Origin: Rosa chinensis
Lineage: Eukaryota; Streptophyta; Magnoliopsida; Rosales; Rosaceae
NCBI RefSeq assembly: GCF_002994745.2
Contig: NC_037092.1
Location: 11,891,001 to 11,955,000 of the forward strand
Length of the DNA: 64,000 bases
Reading direction: 5' to 3'
Below the pieces are notes generated by a model that was given only the letters and a program-made list of their open reading frames with translations, had not been told where the DNA came from and made no database searches. The translations under genes and the position numbers were made by a program. How positions within the stretch are numbered: the first letter of the stretch is position 1; each line of letters opens with the position of its first letter. Below are positions 22,778 to 34,504 of this stretch, piece after piece.

Positions 22778-22790
22778 TTCTCCCCTCCTT
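22778..22790 (-). other. Polypurine tract of the gypsy element
   Basis: The minus strand reads AAGGAGGGGAGAA directly before the LTR start TGTAAGGCCCC. This position and composition fit the plus-strand primer of reverse transcription. Confidence 0.8.
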
Positions 22791-22876
22791 ATAAAATTTC
22801 GTCCCCGAAATTATACCTGTCAAGGAAAAAGATGTGGATATTGTTGCCTCATTTGGTCCTCTGGTTCCCAAGTAGC

Positions 22877-23728
22877 TTATTCAATCAGGTGATTCCTCCA
22901 TAATACCTTAACCAAAGGTATGACCTTGCTTCGAAGTACTTGCTCACGACGATCTAGGATCTGTACTGGTTCTTCTTCATATGTTAAATCTTCTGTAAGT
23001 GTAATAGGTTGAGCTGGTAACACATGTGAAGGATCAGTTATGTACTCGCGAAGCCTGGAGACATGGAAAACATCATGTACTTTAGGTAGTTGTGGAGGTA
23101 AAGCCAAACGATAAGCGACAAGACAAATTCGTTCCACAATCTCATAGGGACCAATATACCTTGGGCTTAGTTTCCCTCGTTTACCAAACCTTACCACACC
23201 CTTCTAAGGAGATAATTTCAAAAATACCCAATCACCAACTTGAAATTCAAGATGCTTCCTGTGATTATCGGCGTAGCTCTTCTGTCTGCTTTGAGCCGTC
23301 TTGAGCCTCTCTCTGATCACCTTAATTTTATTTGTTGTGATTTCAATAATCTCAGGACCAATAAGTTGTCTTTCTCCCACTTCATCCCAACATAATGGGA
23401 TCCTACACTGTTTCCCATATAAAGCTTCGTAGGGAGCCATACCAATATTCGAGTGATAACTATTGTTATATGCAAACTCCATCAAAGCCATGTGCTTATC
23501 CCAATTTCCCTTAAATTGTAGAGAACAAGCCCTCAACATGTCTTCCGAAGTCTGCATAGTCTGCTCAGATTGTCCATCAGTTTGAGGATGGAAAGCAGTG
23601 CTAAATTGTAATTTTGTTCCCAAACATTTGTGAACCTTCCTCCAAAACTTTGATGTGAATCGGGCATCGCGATCAGAAACAATGGACTCGGGAACACCAT
23701 GAAGCTTTACAATTTCGTCAACATACAA
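22877..23728 (-). pseudogene. Gypsy integrase, catalytic and C-terminal part
   Basis: From 23728 the frame reads GVPESIVSDRDARFTSKFW (catalytic Asp), then FHPQTDGQSEQT (catalytic Glu region), and ALMEFAYNNSYHSNIGMAPY. After a stop at 23204 it continues as RFGKRGKLSPRYIGPYEI, KVHDVFHVSRLREY and LRSKVIPLVKVLWRNH, the tail that in chromoviruses resembles a chromodomain. Stops at 23204 and near 22877 interrupt it. The N-terminal part lies at 26352-26768, separated by the solo LTR inserted at 23730. The protein would join element cDNA to host DNA; it cannot be made from this copy. Confidence 0.88.
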
Positions 23729-24194
23729 CTGTCATGCCCCGAATTTTGAATAATAAATTCAAATCCGAAACATGAATTAAACAACTTAATCAAATAAACG
23801 TTCTGAATTTTTTTCTCAGAAATAAACACACCTCATTTCACTCAATAATACATAAACCAAATCGTCAAGAGTTTAATATCACAGCACACTCTCTCCAAAT
23901 TTAAATGTAAGCTCAAATGAGCATAACAACCTCACAATAATGTTGTAACTCAAATACCACTACTCTATGCAGCCCGATCACCTTCCCGATCCTCCTGACC
24001 TGTAGGATTACCCGCTACACCGTTTGAATAGTGTACCGAGATTGCAACAATACAAAACCCGGTAAGCTTTTGACAGCCCGTATGAGTAAAAGAAAAGAAC
24101 GGTTGATTTAATATCTCACAAATACTTTTAACTCAAGTAACAACCAACAATCTCAACACTCACCACTCGACACACTTTAAATAATAAAGGTGTA

Positions 24195-24500
24195 TACATG
24201 ATCACCAGTAATTCTACCTACTCGCTGCTTTCATGTCATATGTCAATTTTCAAAAGTGTATTCATGATCACGAGTAATTCTACTACTCGCTGCTTTCATG
24301 TCATACTGTAAATTTTCAAAAGTGTATTCATGATCATGAGTAATTCTACTTACACACTGCTTTCATGTCATACTATATTCATGATCACGAGTAATTCTAC
24401 CTACTCGCTGTTTTCATGTCATATGTCAATTTTCAAAAGTGTATTCATGATCACGAGTAATTCTACTACTCGCTGCTTTCATGTCATACTATGGCAGACA
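24195..24500. repeat. Tandem repeat in the solo LTR, about 65-bp unit
   Basis: The unit TATTCATGATCACGAGTAAT, then TCTACTACTCGCTGCTTTCATGTCATA and a variable TTTTCAAAAGTG spacer, recurs four to five times. Each unit contains a small inverted repeat, CGAGTA...TACTCG. Confidence 0.85.
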
Positions 24501-24929
24501 ACTAGAGCTCTAATTGAATCATCGTAATGTGGCACCTGGGCCAAGGTTCACGATTACGAAGACCTTGCCTCTGTCACCACTGGTGACCAATCCGTAGATC
24601 AAAACATTTTAAAGGTCATCCTATCTGACTCAAATGTTACACCTCGACTCACTTATGCTTTCTCACAATAAAATCAACAATAACATGATATATTGTATTT
24701 CCATACACATTTTCACTTCAATCACAATATAAACAAGGTAATTAAAGACATATGGTTCGTAATATGAACCATGTGAGATTTACTCACCTCTTATCCAGCT
24801 GCGTCTTCTAAGCAGCTCAAAATACGATTCACAATCATCCACCAACTCAAACCGTCAGTCACCTAATCAGATACGATCTTATCTTAGCAAATCATTCATA
24901 AACCACACAAATACTACAATCCAACTGTC

Positions 24930-25260
24930 GGATTCTAAATTAATAATGATCCAACGGTCGGATCGTAATTAAACGATGATCCAACGGTCAGATCCTCACA
25001 GATCGCCCTTAGGATCATCCTCCAAAATTATCACGAAGATCCAACGGTCGGATCTTCCTGAATCGTCCTTACAAACATCTCCACATATTTATACAAAAAT
25101 CCGACGGTCAGATTCTCACGAATTGCCTTCCAAATCACTATTTCACAATTATACGAAGATCCAACGGTCGGATCTTCGCCCGTGACCTCACAAAGTCATC
25201 GAGATAGTCTTACGATCAACATAATAAAATTTGAAGTAAAACCGATGGTCTGATCTTCGC
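24930..25260. repeat. Hairpin-like GATCCAACGGTCGGATC repeats in the solo LTR
   Basis: Seven units share the core CAACGGTCGG or a close variant. Flanks form their own stems, for example GAAGATCC...GGATCTTC (8 bp) near 25160 and 25040. Others are weaker (AAATCCGACGGTCAGATT). Spacing is about 40-65 bp. Confidence 0.8.
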
Positions 25261-26351
25261 AGATCGTAAACCGAATATAAATCGTAAAAACGTTAAATAT
25301 TAACGTCAAAACGTAAATCCACTATTTATCCACTTTTTCTAAAATAACCTTGTAATATATCAAAACGCTCGTATGGATGCGTAGATCATCGTCCAGATAA
25401 TATAAACTCAAAATAAGGTCGGACGCGCCGTCACAAGAGGCGGTCAGACGGTGGTCAATGCGGAGGTCAACGCGGGTCAACCACCTCCGATGCAAAAGTC
25501 GTCAACTACAAACTTCTTCAAAATAAAAGGGTGATCAACTTTCATACCTGGAGCTAAGTCTGGTTCGGCCTAGATCGTCCTAGATCAAGCTTTGAAGTTG
25601 GATTAATCTCGTGTGTCTGATCAGATTCCAGATCGAATCACGGACGTTGAAATCTTCAACTCGTGATCTTTCACTCCACACTCAAAATCGTCGTGCAAGG
25701 AGGATATGAGGATGATCAGCGGGAGGAGAAGATCACGAAAATGGGAAGGATCAGCTGAGGGGACGCCGGAAAATGGGTTCTCCGGCCGGGTCACCGATCG
25801 ATGCCTGGAATGCCTTCGATCCAGCTTTCGGGCCAGTGGCGGGGCAAGAGGACCACGGGAGTCGACTGTAATCGGCGAGACGACCTCGGGGAGGGCTGGG
25901 TTGTCACCGGAGAATGCCTGGAAGTGGTCTTTCCGGCCAGGTCGGGTCGGTGAAAACCCTTCGGGTCTGAGGCCCAGAGAGAGGGAATCCGGGGGACCAA
26001 AACGCAAAAACTCAAAATTTTCGTCCTTAATGAATAAATCCGGATTTTTTTGATATTTATAGAAAAATCCCAATTTTCAAATATTCATAACTTATTCATA
26101 CGAACTCCGAATATTGCGTTCCACATATGCACGAGATCGTATCGACGAGCTCTACAACTTTCATGAAGGAAGGTTTCCCAAATTTTGAACTTATAAAAAA
26201 GTCACTTTTTGAAACCCCCTAAATAACGTTCGTTTTCGAAAATAAAATCGTTCGAACTACTTCCACAACTCCTCCAAGCTTCGTACTAGCTTCCAAGCCC
26301 GCATAATCATTTCTAAAAATCCACGGAATTTAATTTGGATTTTTCGGGGTA

Positions 26352-26768
26352 TTACAACAACTTTGCTAATTTATCCAAACTAAAGGTTTCCTTAACTGCC
26401 AGAAAATGAGCTGATTTGGTGAGTCGATCCACAATCACCCAAATACCATCATTACCATCCTGCGTACGAGGTAACTTGTAAATAAAATCCATGGTGAGAT
26501 GTTCCCATTTCCATTCCGGAGTTGGCAAAGGTTGCAACAAACCTGACGGTTTTTGCCTTTCCTCTTTCACTTGCTGGCACACAAGGCATTTACTCACAAA
26601 AGCTGCAATTTCTCTTTTCATGTTTGGCCACCAGTAGTATTCTTTGAGAGTCCGATACATTTTTGTACCACCAGGATGCAGGGCATACGCGGAGTTATGA
26701 GCTTCATCAAGTCTTTCTCGTTTAAGTGCCTCAACGTTAGGAACACAAAGTCTCTTTCCAAACATCAA
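26352..26768 (-). pseudogene. Gypsy integrase, zinc-binding N-terminal part
   Basis: The frame reads LDEAHNSAYALHPGGTKMYR, YYWWPNMKREIAAFVSKC and LVCQQVK, the HHCC zinc-binding module, then MDFIYKLPRTQDGNDGIWVI with the first catalytic Asp and VDRLTKSAHFLAV. It ends at the solo-LTR insertion and resumes at 23728. It is separated from the RNase H part by a stop at 26781. Confidence 0.9.
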
Positions 26769-26780
26769 TGTCCCATCTCT

Positions 26781-28364
26781 TCAAATAGAAAACTCAAGTT
26801 GCCAACCACCACGAACACCTTCTTTAATCCATTCAATTCTTGGGTCAAGAGGCTGTGCTTCCCGTATTTTATCAATGAATACTGGTCTCACATAAAAACT
26901 AGCCACCAGAGTACCAACCCCATCAACCGATAACTCAACCCCTGTAGACCTCAACTCTGACAATAGGGGTACACGAGTGGCCTTTAAATATGACAAGGTC
27001 ACAGATGGGTTCCTACTAAGTGCATCCGTCACCACATTTGCCTTACCGGGGTGGTACTCAAGGGTACAATCATAATCTTCAATCAATTCCATCCATCTTC
27101 GTTGTCTTAAATTTAAATTTGGTTGTGTAAACACATACTTGAGGCTTTTATGGTCAGTGAAAATCTGGCATCTGGCTCCATATAGATAATGCCTCCACAA
27201 CTTAAAAGCAAACACAATAGCTGCCAACTCTAAATCATGTGTAGGATAATTCGACTTATGTGGCTTCAACTGTCTAGAAGCGTAAGCAATCACATTACCA
27301 TGCTGCATTAAAACACAGCCTAAGCCTTGTCTAGAGGCATCACTGTAAATTACATACTCCCCACTAACATCAGGCAAGGATAGGATTGGAGCACTAGTCA
27401 ACCGACTCTTAAGTTCTTGGAAGCTCCGCTCACAATTTTCAGACCAAACAAATCTGACACCCTTTCTCGTTAACTTGGTAAGAGGAGCGGCAATTCTAGA
27501 AAAGTTTTGTACAAAACGTCGATAATAACCAGCAAGACCCAAGAAACTACAAATTTTCGTTACATTGGTAGGTCTTCCCCAATTCAACACCGCTTCTACT
27601 TTTTGGGGATCAACGCTAACACCAGCAGCTATAATGACGTGACCCAAGAATGTCACCTGGTCGAACCAAAACTCACACTTACTAAATTTAGCATACAATT
27701 GGTGTAGCCGCACAGTCTCCATCACAATATTCAAATGCTCAGCATGTAACTCCTTACTCTTAGAATAAACCAATATGTCATCAATGAACACAATCACAAA
27801 GCGGTCAAGATACGGGCGAAACACCCTGTTCATGAGATCCATGAAAGCAGCGGGTGCATTAGTCAACCCAAAAGGCATAACAAGGAACTCATAATGACCA
27901 TAATGTGATCGAAAAGTAGTTTTGGCTACATCCTCCTCTTTAATCCGTAATTGATGATAACCAGACCTCAAATCAATCTTTGAGAAAACTTTAGCACCCC
28001 TCAACTGGTCAAACAAATCATCAATGCGGGGCAAGGGATATTTATTCCTTATAGTCACCCTGTTCAGTTTCCGGTAATCAATACAAAGCCTTAAAGTACC
28101 ATCTTTCTTCTTCACAAACAACACAGGTGCACCCCAGGGAGATACACTAGGTCATATAAACCCTTTATCCGTTAACTCCTGCAACTGTATATACAACTCC
28201 TTCAGTTCCGCCGGTGCCATTCTATAAGGTGCTTGAGAGATGGGTGATGTACCTGGAAATAAATAAATGGTAAAGTCTATCTCTCGCACCGGGGGCAAAC
28301 CAGGCAATTCATCTAGAAATATATCTGGATAGTTACCAACAATCGAAATTTGGCTAAGATCCAT
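26781..28364 (-). pseudogene. Gypsy reverse transcriptase and RNase H
   Basis: After a leader with LPGLPPVREIDF, ending in a stop at 28152, the long frame 28124-26781 carries the RT core: [50 protein letters not shown] and the catalytic box [14 protein letters not shown], all well kept. RNase H follows: [30 protein letters not shown] and [11 protein letters not shown], then a linker. The catalytic Asp residues are present in both domains. Apart from stops at 28152 and 26781 (consistent with CGA-to-TGA change), the block is intact, which indicates a young element. It is clearly Ty3/gypsy in domain order. Confidence 0.95.
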
Positions 28365-28376
28365 AACTTCGGCATC

Positions 28377-29158
28377 TCAATTCACCACATGTGCCAAATA
28401 AGCTTGGCAACCCTTACTCAACATTTTCTTAGCAGTTAAAGCTGAGATTATGCAAGATGGGAGAACCTCCCGTTCACCATAAAAGGTGACAATTGGCTTA
28501 CCCGGACTCCGAAATAATACCGTACTACAAAAGCAATCCACTAAGGCATGATGCATCCGAAGGAAATCCATCCCTAGGATTACATCAAACTCCACTAACT
28601 CAAATGGAATCAAGTCCGCCTCTAAGCAAACCCCTTCTACAAACACTCCACAAAAACGATATACCATTCAATTCTATGTCTTTCCCCTGATGGTAGAACA
28701 ACATGCCATTCTCCGAGTAGGAGAGATGGGGGCACATTAGCAAAGAAAGAAAACCTCTTAGACATAAAGGAGTGAGAGGCTCCAGGATCAATCAAAATGA
28801 AAGCTGGTTGGCCAAAAACAATTAACATACCCATAATGACGTTCGGTGCAGTGCGACCCTCATGCTGGGTCATAGCATGAAGACGGGCCTGGGTCACTGG
28901 ACGCCCTCTCTGTCCACGACCCGGCTGAGTGCTGCTCCTGCCCTTCAAACTGCCATGAGAACTTGTACTAGCAGCACCCACAGTGGTCTGACCCACACTC
29001 TGATTAGACGTAGTGAGGACTCCCTGGGTCAACTGAGGGCATTCTCTCCTGTAGTGACCCCACTGGCCACATTGGTAACAAGTCCCCACACCTGCCTGAC
29101 ACGGGCCCGCATGGTGTCTACCACAAGTAGCACACTGGGGATAGACTCTCGAAATCAA
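28377..29158 (-). pseudogene. Gypsy CCHC zinc knuckle and aspartic protease
   Basis: The frame 29158-28637 contains CYQCGQWGHYRREC, a perfect CCHC knuckle for RNA binding, then a Ser/Gln-rich linker and FILIDPGASHSFMSKRF, the protease active-site region (D-P-G-A where many enzymes have D-S/T-G). The protease continues after a frame change near 28650 in frame 28667-28377, with FELVEFDVILGMDFL, RMHHALVDC. A stop at 28377 precedes the RT leader. Gag-pol would be one polyprotein cut by this protease. Confidence 0.88.
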
Positions 29159-29338
29159 CTGTTTACCAAAGCCTCCATTGGAACTAGCAGTGCCACCCCT
29201 GGACTGCCTCCTACCTGTCTGCCCAGGCCTCCTGAAGCGTCCCCTGAAGCGCTAACGAGAGCTAGAATCTGAACTGCTCGGTCTACTGCCAGATGACTAT
29301 GCAGAACCCGAACTAGATGCAATTCTCTTGGATGGCCC

Positions 29339-30061
29339 CTAACTGGGACCGCCACTCTCCAAAGGTCGGGAACCGTCTAGGTATCTGGCCTCACATCTCA
29401 TAGCAGCCTCCACAGCTAATTTAAAAGTCGGGTAATCGTGAGGCGCCAACCAATCTCGATAAATAGGTAGGGGACTATTAATAAACTGATCAACCTTCAA
29501 CTTTTCTGTCGCCACCAACTCAGGGGCAAACCGAGATAAAGCAATGAAACGCTCCTTATACTGCAATACAGTCATCTCTTCAGTCTGCTTCAATTGCATG
29601 AAATCAAATCGGAGACGATGCTGGGATGCCTGATTATAGTACCGATTTGAGAACTCTGCCTTGAACTCTTCCCAAGTCATGGTAGTTGGGTCAAAACCCA
29701 TGTTCCTGGTACCCTGCCACCATAGCCATGCATCCCCGTCGAAGAGATCAATAGCCAAAGGAACCCTCCTAGCAGCTGGACAACGCAAGGATTCAAATAC
29801 TCTCTCCATACAAGTAATTCAGTCTCCTGCTACGGACTCCGTAAGAGCACTGGAAAAAGTATACGCCCCATGGCGTCTGGCACGCTCCACGGTATAGTCA
29901 GTACTAGGATTGGGGAGGGCCGCTGCACAACGCTCAAACAACCGCTCCACGGTCCGTAACAACCGACGAGGGACCTGCTCATCATCCCCCACACCGGCGG
30001 GTGAATGGTTCCTACCAGCACGAGATCTGCGTCCGCGTCTCATTCCACCTGAAATTCCCAT
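29339..30061 (-). pseudogene. Gypsy gag (capsid) part
   Basis: It begins MGISGGMRRGRRSR near 30061, with a basic N-terminus. A stop at 29819 (apparently a Trp codon changed to TGA) is followed by the Retrotrans_gag domain: MERVFESLRCPAARRVPLAI, DLFDGDAWLWWQGT and FDFMQLKQTEEMTVLQYKERF. Another stop at 29339 separates it from an Arg/Ser-rich stretch leading to the CCHC knuckle. Gag forms the virus-like particle in the cytoplasm. Confidence 0.9.
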
Positions 30062-30246
30062 AATTGAGTTACACCAAGGTATTTACACCAACAACAACTA
30101 TGTTACACACTTGATTTGTACTTCAGCACCGAAGAGTATATGATGGGGAAACGCTGCAGTCGGGCCATCACTCGGAAGGTACTGAATACTATCAAGCATG
30201 TAAGACATCTATAAGAAGATATCGGCCACAGAATCTAATAACCTAG

Positions 30247-30259
30247 TGCTCTGATACCA
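30247..30259 (-). other. Primer binding site of the gypsy element
   Basis: The minus strand reads TGGTATCAGAGCA two bases after the LTR end (30262), complementary to the 3' end of initiator-Met tRNA. It shows which LTR is the 5' one. Confidence 0.88.
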
Positions 30260-30261
30260 AC

Positions 30262-32720
30262 TGACAGGACCCGACCCAAGAAACACCCTGTAATCCTGGA
30301 TACGAGCCTGCGGGGCCCACGTTAAGTGAAATCCTACCCAAAAATCGGCAGAACCTCCCCTAAATATGGGCTACCCAAAATGTTCACAAACCTGGACATG
30401 ATTAAAACTTTTAACTTCTACTCAACCCACAATACCATATTTACATTCCAAGCATATATATTACATTCGGAAAGTTCAAATCTTATCACAACCTCCGTAA
30501 TAAACATCAATTCGAACAAAAACATCCACCAAATTTAAAAAGGGTTATCAGAGCAACACTAATAACTAAGCCGATATCATACAAGGTAGGTTAAGTAATA
30601 ACCTATAAACAAAACGGAAGCACTGATTCCAAAGTCTCTAGAGCCTGGACGCGATCTCGGCAAATCTGAAATCTAGGCATTTGAAAACGAAGGGCCCAGC
30701 GGAAAATATTTAAAAACCGTTAGAGTGAGTGGACAAAACCAAAACAAAATCTGAAACAATTAATGGAATGTTTCCCCATTTCTCTTTTCAACAAAACCAA
30801 CATGCAGCGAGACTCCATAATAATTCCAACTCAATCCTTTTCCAAGAAAAACTCATTTGATGACTAGGAAGGACTGCTTCCTAGGCATCTCATGCCATCT
30901 GGGAGGGACTGCCACCCAGATGACGCATCGGAAGGGACTGCCAACCGGAATAGGAGGCAGTGGTTAGTTGGGACTGCCAACTAGCCACAGGTAGTTAGAA
31001 GGGACTGCCAACTAACTACCTCATGTCATCTGGAAGGGACTGCCAACCAGATGACGCATCGGATGGAACTGCCAACCGGACTGTAGTCTAGAAGGGACTG
31101 CCAACCAGATTATTACCTAGAAGGGACTGCCAACTAGGTAAGATATGCATGCGCCAAAACTGGCCTCCTTGTCAACTGCTTTCTTTTAAATCCTTTACTT
31201 TCCACAAAATCACATTTACTCAAAATAGTAATCCAACTGAAAACTTAATTCCATGCTGCATGCATTATTTAAACAAAATAAAAGTCCACTCACAAGTGAG
31301 TCCCGCAGCTAATCCTGCTACCTGCCCGTGTCCTCCTCGCTCGAGGGCTCAGTACGTCCTGTAATAATTGGGCATGATAAAATTAACCTCACAAAGGAAA
31401 TCATTAAAGAATTAAAACTCATTCCCTTGAAAATTTAAGTAACTCGTTACTCAACAATTCCTCTACAATTTCGAATCCTTCCAATTTGGATATTTAACAT
31501 CCGACAACGGAAATCCTAACATTCTCAACATCCTCTAATTTCTTTTTAGCCTTCAAAAGTCACTTGCAACTTCTCAAACAATAAATTTCAAATCCGTAAT
31601 CACAATTATCCACCAAAATAATATAATTTCCTTTTCTAAAAATCTCCATATCAACATCAAATTCTCAACCAAGTAGATTAAATATGTACTAGGCCTAATA
31701 GCAATTTATCAAGGGATTAACCCGGAAGATTGTGAACCATAACATCAAAACAACCAACCAAACAATTAATCACAAGTCTAAAACAATGCCAACCGAAGGT
31801 TCCAACAACAACAACACCTCACAATGCAGTTAACTAGCCTGATAACAACTCAATACGCCACCACCAGTGGCGGCACGTGGTTTCACGCGCCATCACACCA
31901 AACCCCATCTCCGGCCAACCTAACTAGCCTAAACACTTCACCACAGCAAACCCAACAATCTTTAAACCTGCAATAACAGCTAAAACTAAGCAGAGGTGGT
32001 CGGAAATCAACCCAAAATCGGAAAAAACCCGACAGCCACTGTTCAACACCACTGTTCATCATCCTTACCACTTCCTCCGGCCAAATCAAGCTACAAGGAG
32101 GTTGGAAAAGTGTTCAACCCTTCACAGAGAACCAAAATCACAAGGATTTCCGGCCGGAGACCGCCGGAAATCGAAAACCCAGCCGGAGGTTCTCAAACTC
32201 GATCGGCAATCTTCCCCCAAAATCATTCAAATCAAAGCTACCCAGCTAAAATCACGTACCTGAGATGAAAGAGAATGAAGAGAGGAAGTTGCGGTGGCCG
32301 GAGGCGAGTCCAACGAGGTCCGGCTGAGGTGAATTGCCGGAAAATGAGTCCAGTTCGGGGAGAAGAAGAAAAAGCAAGGGGGAGGGTTCGGGAGGCCGGC
32401 TCTGTCCGATTCTCTCTCTCTCTCTGCTTTTAATTAACTAATTCCCCTTTTTTAAAAAAAAAAAAACAAAAAACAAAACAAAACAAAACCAACATTTTAA
32501 TAAGGAATAGTACCTTCCAACACTTAAATCACAACTTTCCCGTAAAAACTCCGATCGATACAAACTGCGTGTCCACGAACTAAATTTTTCGTAACCTACG
32601 ACGTACTCAAGGAATATACCGATGTAACAGACAAAATAGAAAGTCAACTCCTCGGTCAAAACCAATAAAAACGTACTTCATAGAGATGTTCATAGAGATG
32701 TTAAGGTACGGGGCCTTACA
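30262..32720 (-). repeat. Gypsy 5' LTR (right)
   Basis: The undisturbed LTR, 2459 bp. It shows the empty CACTA site near 31675-31690. A 12-bp CATAGAGATGTT tandem duplication (about 32677-32700) is unique to this copy. GC-rich, Pro/Arg-codon-like segments around 31990-32400 recur in both LTRs but do not form a recognisable protein. Confidence 0.95.
30861..31142. repeat. Hairpin array, right LTR copy
   Basis: The same nine-unit array as at 17455-17735. Differences lie in both loops and stems: unit three has a better CGG/CCG arm here, and unit eight is weakened (AGTCTAG...CCAGATT). Confidence 0.85.
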
Positions 32721-32796
32721 TATCACATGTATACTACACGTACAAATTGGAAGATATGTGAAAAACTCAAAAAAGATATTTAATGGAAATACTTAC

Positions 32797-34380
32797 CTGG
32801 ACATTTCCAATAAGATATAGAAACAGTAGCAAGCCAATGACACGAATAAATACTGCAAAGCAACTTTCCCACAGAGAGGTACTTGTTTCGAGACTTGTGC
32901 CAAAATTGCTGCAAGAAAAATCTATGGCCGGGCGGCAGAAGTAAGATATTAGGTAAGAAAATTAAGTTTGTGGTTAATTATATACGTCTATGAGTTTATG
33001 TGCACAAGTATGACAGCATCCTCTTCTCATATCCCCTATTTGCGGCAAGCTAGAAGCTCGCTGAGCCTTGAATTCTTTGAGAATTATTGGTGTATATATT
33101 TCTTCTCAGCGTATACGTTAAGCAAAGGAAATTAACTAGCCGGACAAGGGAAGTTTGATGTATAGCAGACGACTAGACGTTTATTTTTGACAAAAATTGT
33201 GAGAAAAACATATGGTAAGGTAGAAAACATCATTTAAACTTGAAAATAATATGTCAACTGCATATGTGCAAACCTTAGATTCTGCAATCCCCACCAAAAT
33301 TTGTTGCAAAATGTATATGCCCCGTGTTACCATTCTTGAGAGAATTAAGAAGTATTCCAAAATCAAAAGGCGCTGTAGCATTATCTTCAACATTGATGTG
33401 GCAAAACTGATTAAAAAAAGTGACATTTCTAGCGGTAGTGTTGCGACCATCACTGTAGAAAGTACTCATACATCCAGCCTGATGCCAGCATGACGTCTCG
33501 CGTTAAATAGAAAACAAGTGCCAAAAACCCAAAAAGCTCCAATAACCTAAGAGACAACAATAGATGATTAACAATCTAACCATTAATAATCAAGGAAGAC
33601 TTACATAAACCTGTAAAAACACAAGCTAGACTTACATGACTGGCTAGTATATATAGAAAAAAGTTGAACAGAGCCTGAACCCAAATTCTTGTAGTTTGTC
33701 TAAATTCTTTAGAAGATAGGTAAATTCAATAAATTCTTGACAAATATTGACGGAAGAGAAAGACATTGAGAATCTTTCTGCAGTCCAAATATCCACGGCC
33801 TCTCATTTTGAAGAAAACAAAGACCACTAGAAACTGGACAAAATAAAGATTACAGGGTTGGAAGTCCATAAGTTACAGATGGCTACACCTAACAAGCAAA
33901 GCTACCTGATATGTTATTAACTTGGACAAAATAAGTTGACTTAAAAGCTGTTTAACATCTCTTACTTACTTGTGGCATGGGAAAAACAGCCAAAATGTCA
34001 GTTAGCGTAGAGCGCCATGCTAGCTTCCTAGCAACTAATCTAGCAAATGGAATTATCTCACCCATTGATATATTCGAATATGACCAATCCAATTCCAATT
34101 CCGACTTTCCTTTTGTGTGTACTTTGCAGGCCGCCATAGTAGCTTCGCAAATGTTATATACAATATGCACTATGAAAATGATGTCAGTGAGGGATCGCAG
34201 AATGAATGCTATAGTCCTCAACTCTTTGTCTATTCCAAGACACTTTTCATCTTCATTGATGACCGGAACGTAAAAGAATAAGGGGTCTAATGAGAGTAAA
34301 ATTACACATGCGATTAGCTGATTCAGAATAATTTGTTCCACAATGAAACATAAAAAAGTGCGATTTTCAATTTTTTCTTG
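32797..34380 (-). pseudogene. Cyclic-nucleotide-gated ion channel (CNGC) pseudogene, three readable exons
   Basis: Exon A (about 34380-33970, donor GTAAGT) reads LDPLFFYVPVINEDEKCLGI, then FILRSLTDIIFIVHIVYNIC and LTDILAVFPMPQ: transmembrane segments S1 to S3 of a plant CNGC. Exon B (33546-33274, acceptor TTAG, donor GTTTGC) reads VIGAFWVF, then CHINVEDNATAPFDFGILL and KFWWGLQNL of the pore region. Exon C (32908-32797, donor GTAAGT) continues in phase: SNFGTSLETSTSLWESCF and GLLLFLYLIGNVQ, the S6 helix. Exon B carries two frame changes, near 33500 (before CW) and near 33310 (before KFWW). The cyclic-nucleotide-binding domain is missing; the gypsy insertion begins 72 bp beyond exon C. Live CNGCs carry Ca2+/K+ across the plasma membrane. 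Confidence 0.88.
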
Positions 34381-34504
34381 GTTGAAAGTGGATCTACAGT
34401 TTTTGATGTGAAGAATATCGCACTTGCTCCTTGACACTTTCGAAATCATATTTCGTACCTCGTGTAATACTGATAAAGAACTTGTTAGAGTAAAACCATT
34501 AGGA

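Larger units (their letters stand above)
23730..26356 (-). mobile_element. Solo LTR of a second gypsy family inside integrase, TSD ACAAC
   Basis: Starts TGTCATGCCCCG and ends CGGGGTATTACA, with ACAAC on each side (23725-23729, 26357-26361). Removing it and one ACAAC rejoins the integrase frame. It has no gag-pol, so recombination between two LTRs probably deleted the rest. It carries two repeat arrays (24195-24500 and 24930-25260). Its minus-strand start, TGTAATACCCCG, is typical of plant gypsy LTRs. Confidence 0.9.
16856..32720 (-). mobile_element. Ty3/gypsy LTR retrotransposon, full structure, TSD TATCA, carrying two nested insertions
   Basis: TATCA at 16851-16855 and 32721-32725 brackets an element that begins TGACAGGACCC and ends GGGCCTTACA. 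LTRs are 16856-22777 (5.9 kb because of a CACTA insertion; 2.5 kb without it) and 30262-32720 (2.46 kb). On the minus strand the order is LTR, PBS, gag, CCHC, protease, RT, RNase H, integrase, PPT, LTR. Several in-frame stops and a frameshift make it dead. It interrupts an intron of the CNGC-like pseudogene (exon ending at 32797). By eye the LTRs differ by a few per cent, pointing to a fairly recent insertion. Confidence 0.95.

Noticed and set aside
25621..26073. 150-codon minus and 115-codon plus frames with Arg/Gly/Pro-rich products
   Set aside because: They are overlapping frames in the GC-rich part of the solo LTR; neither matches a protein family.
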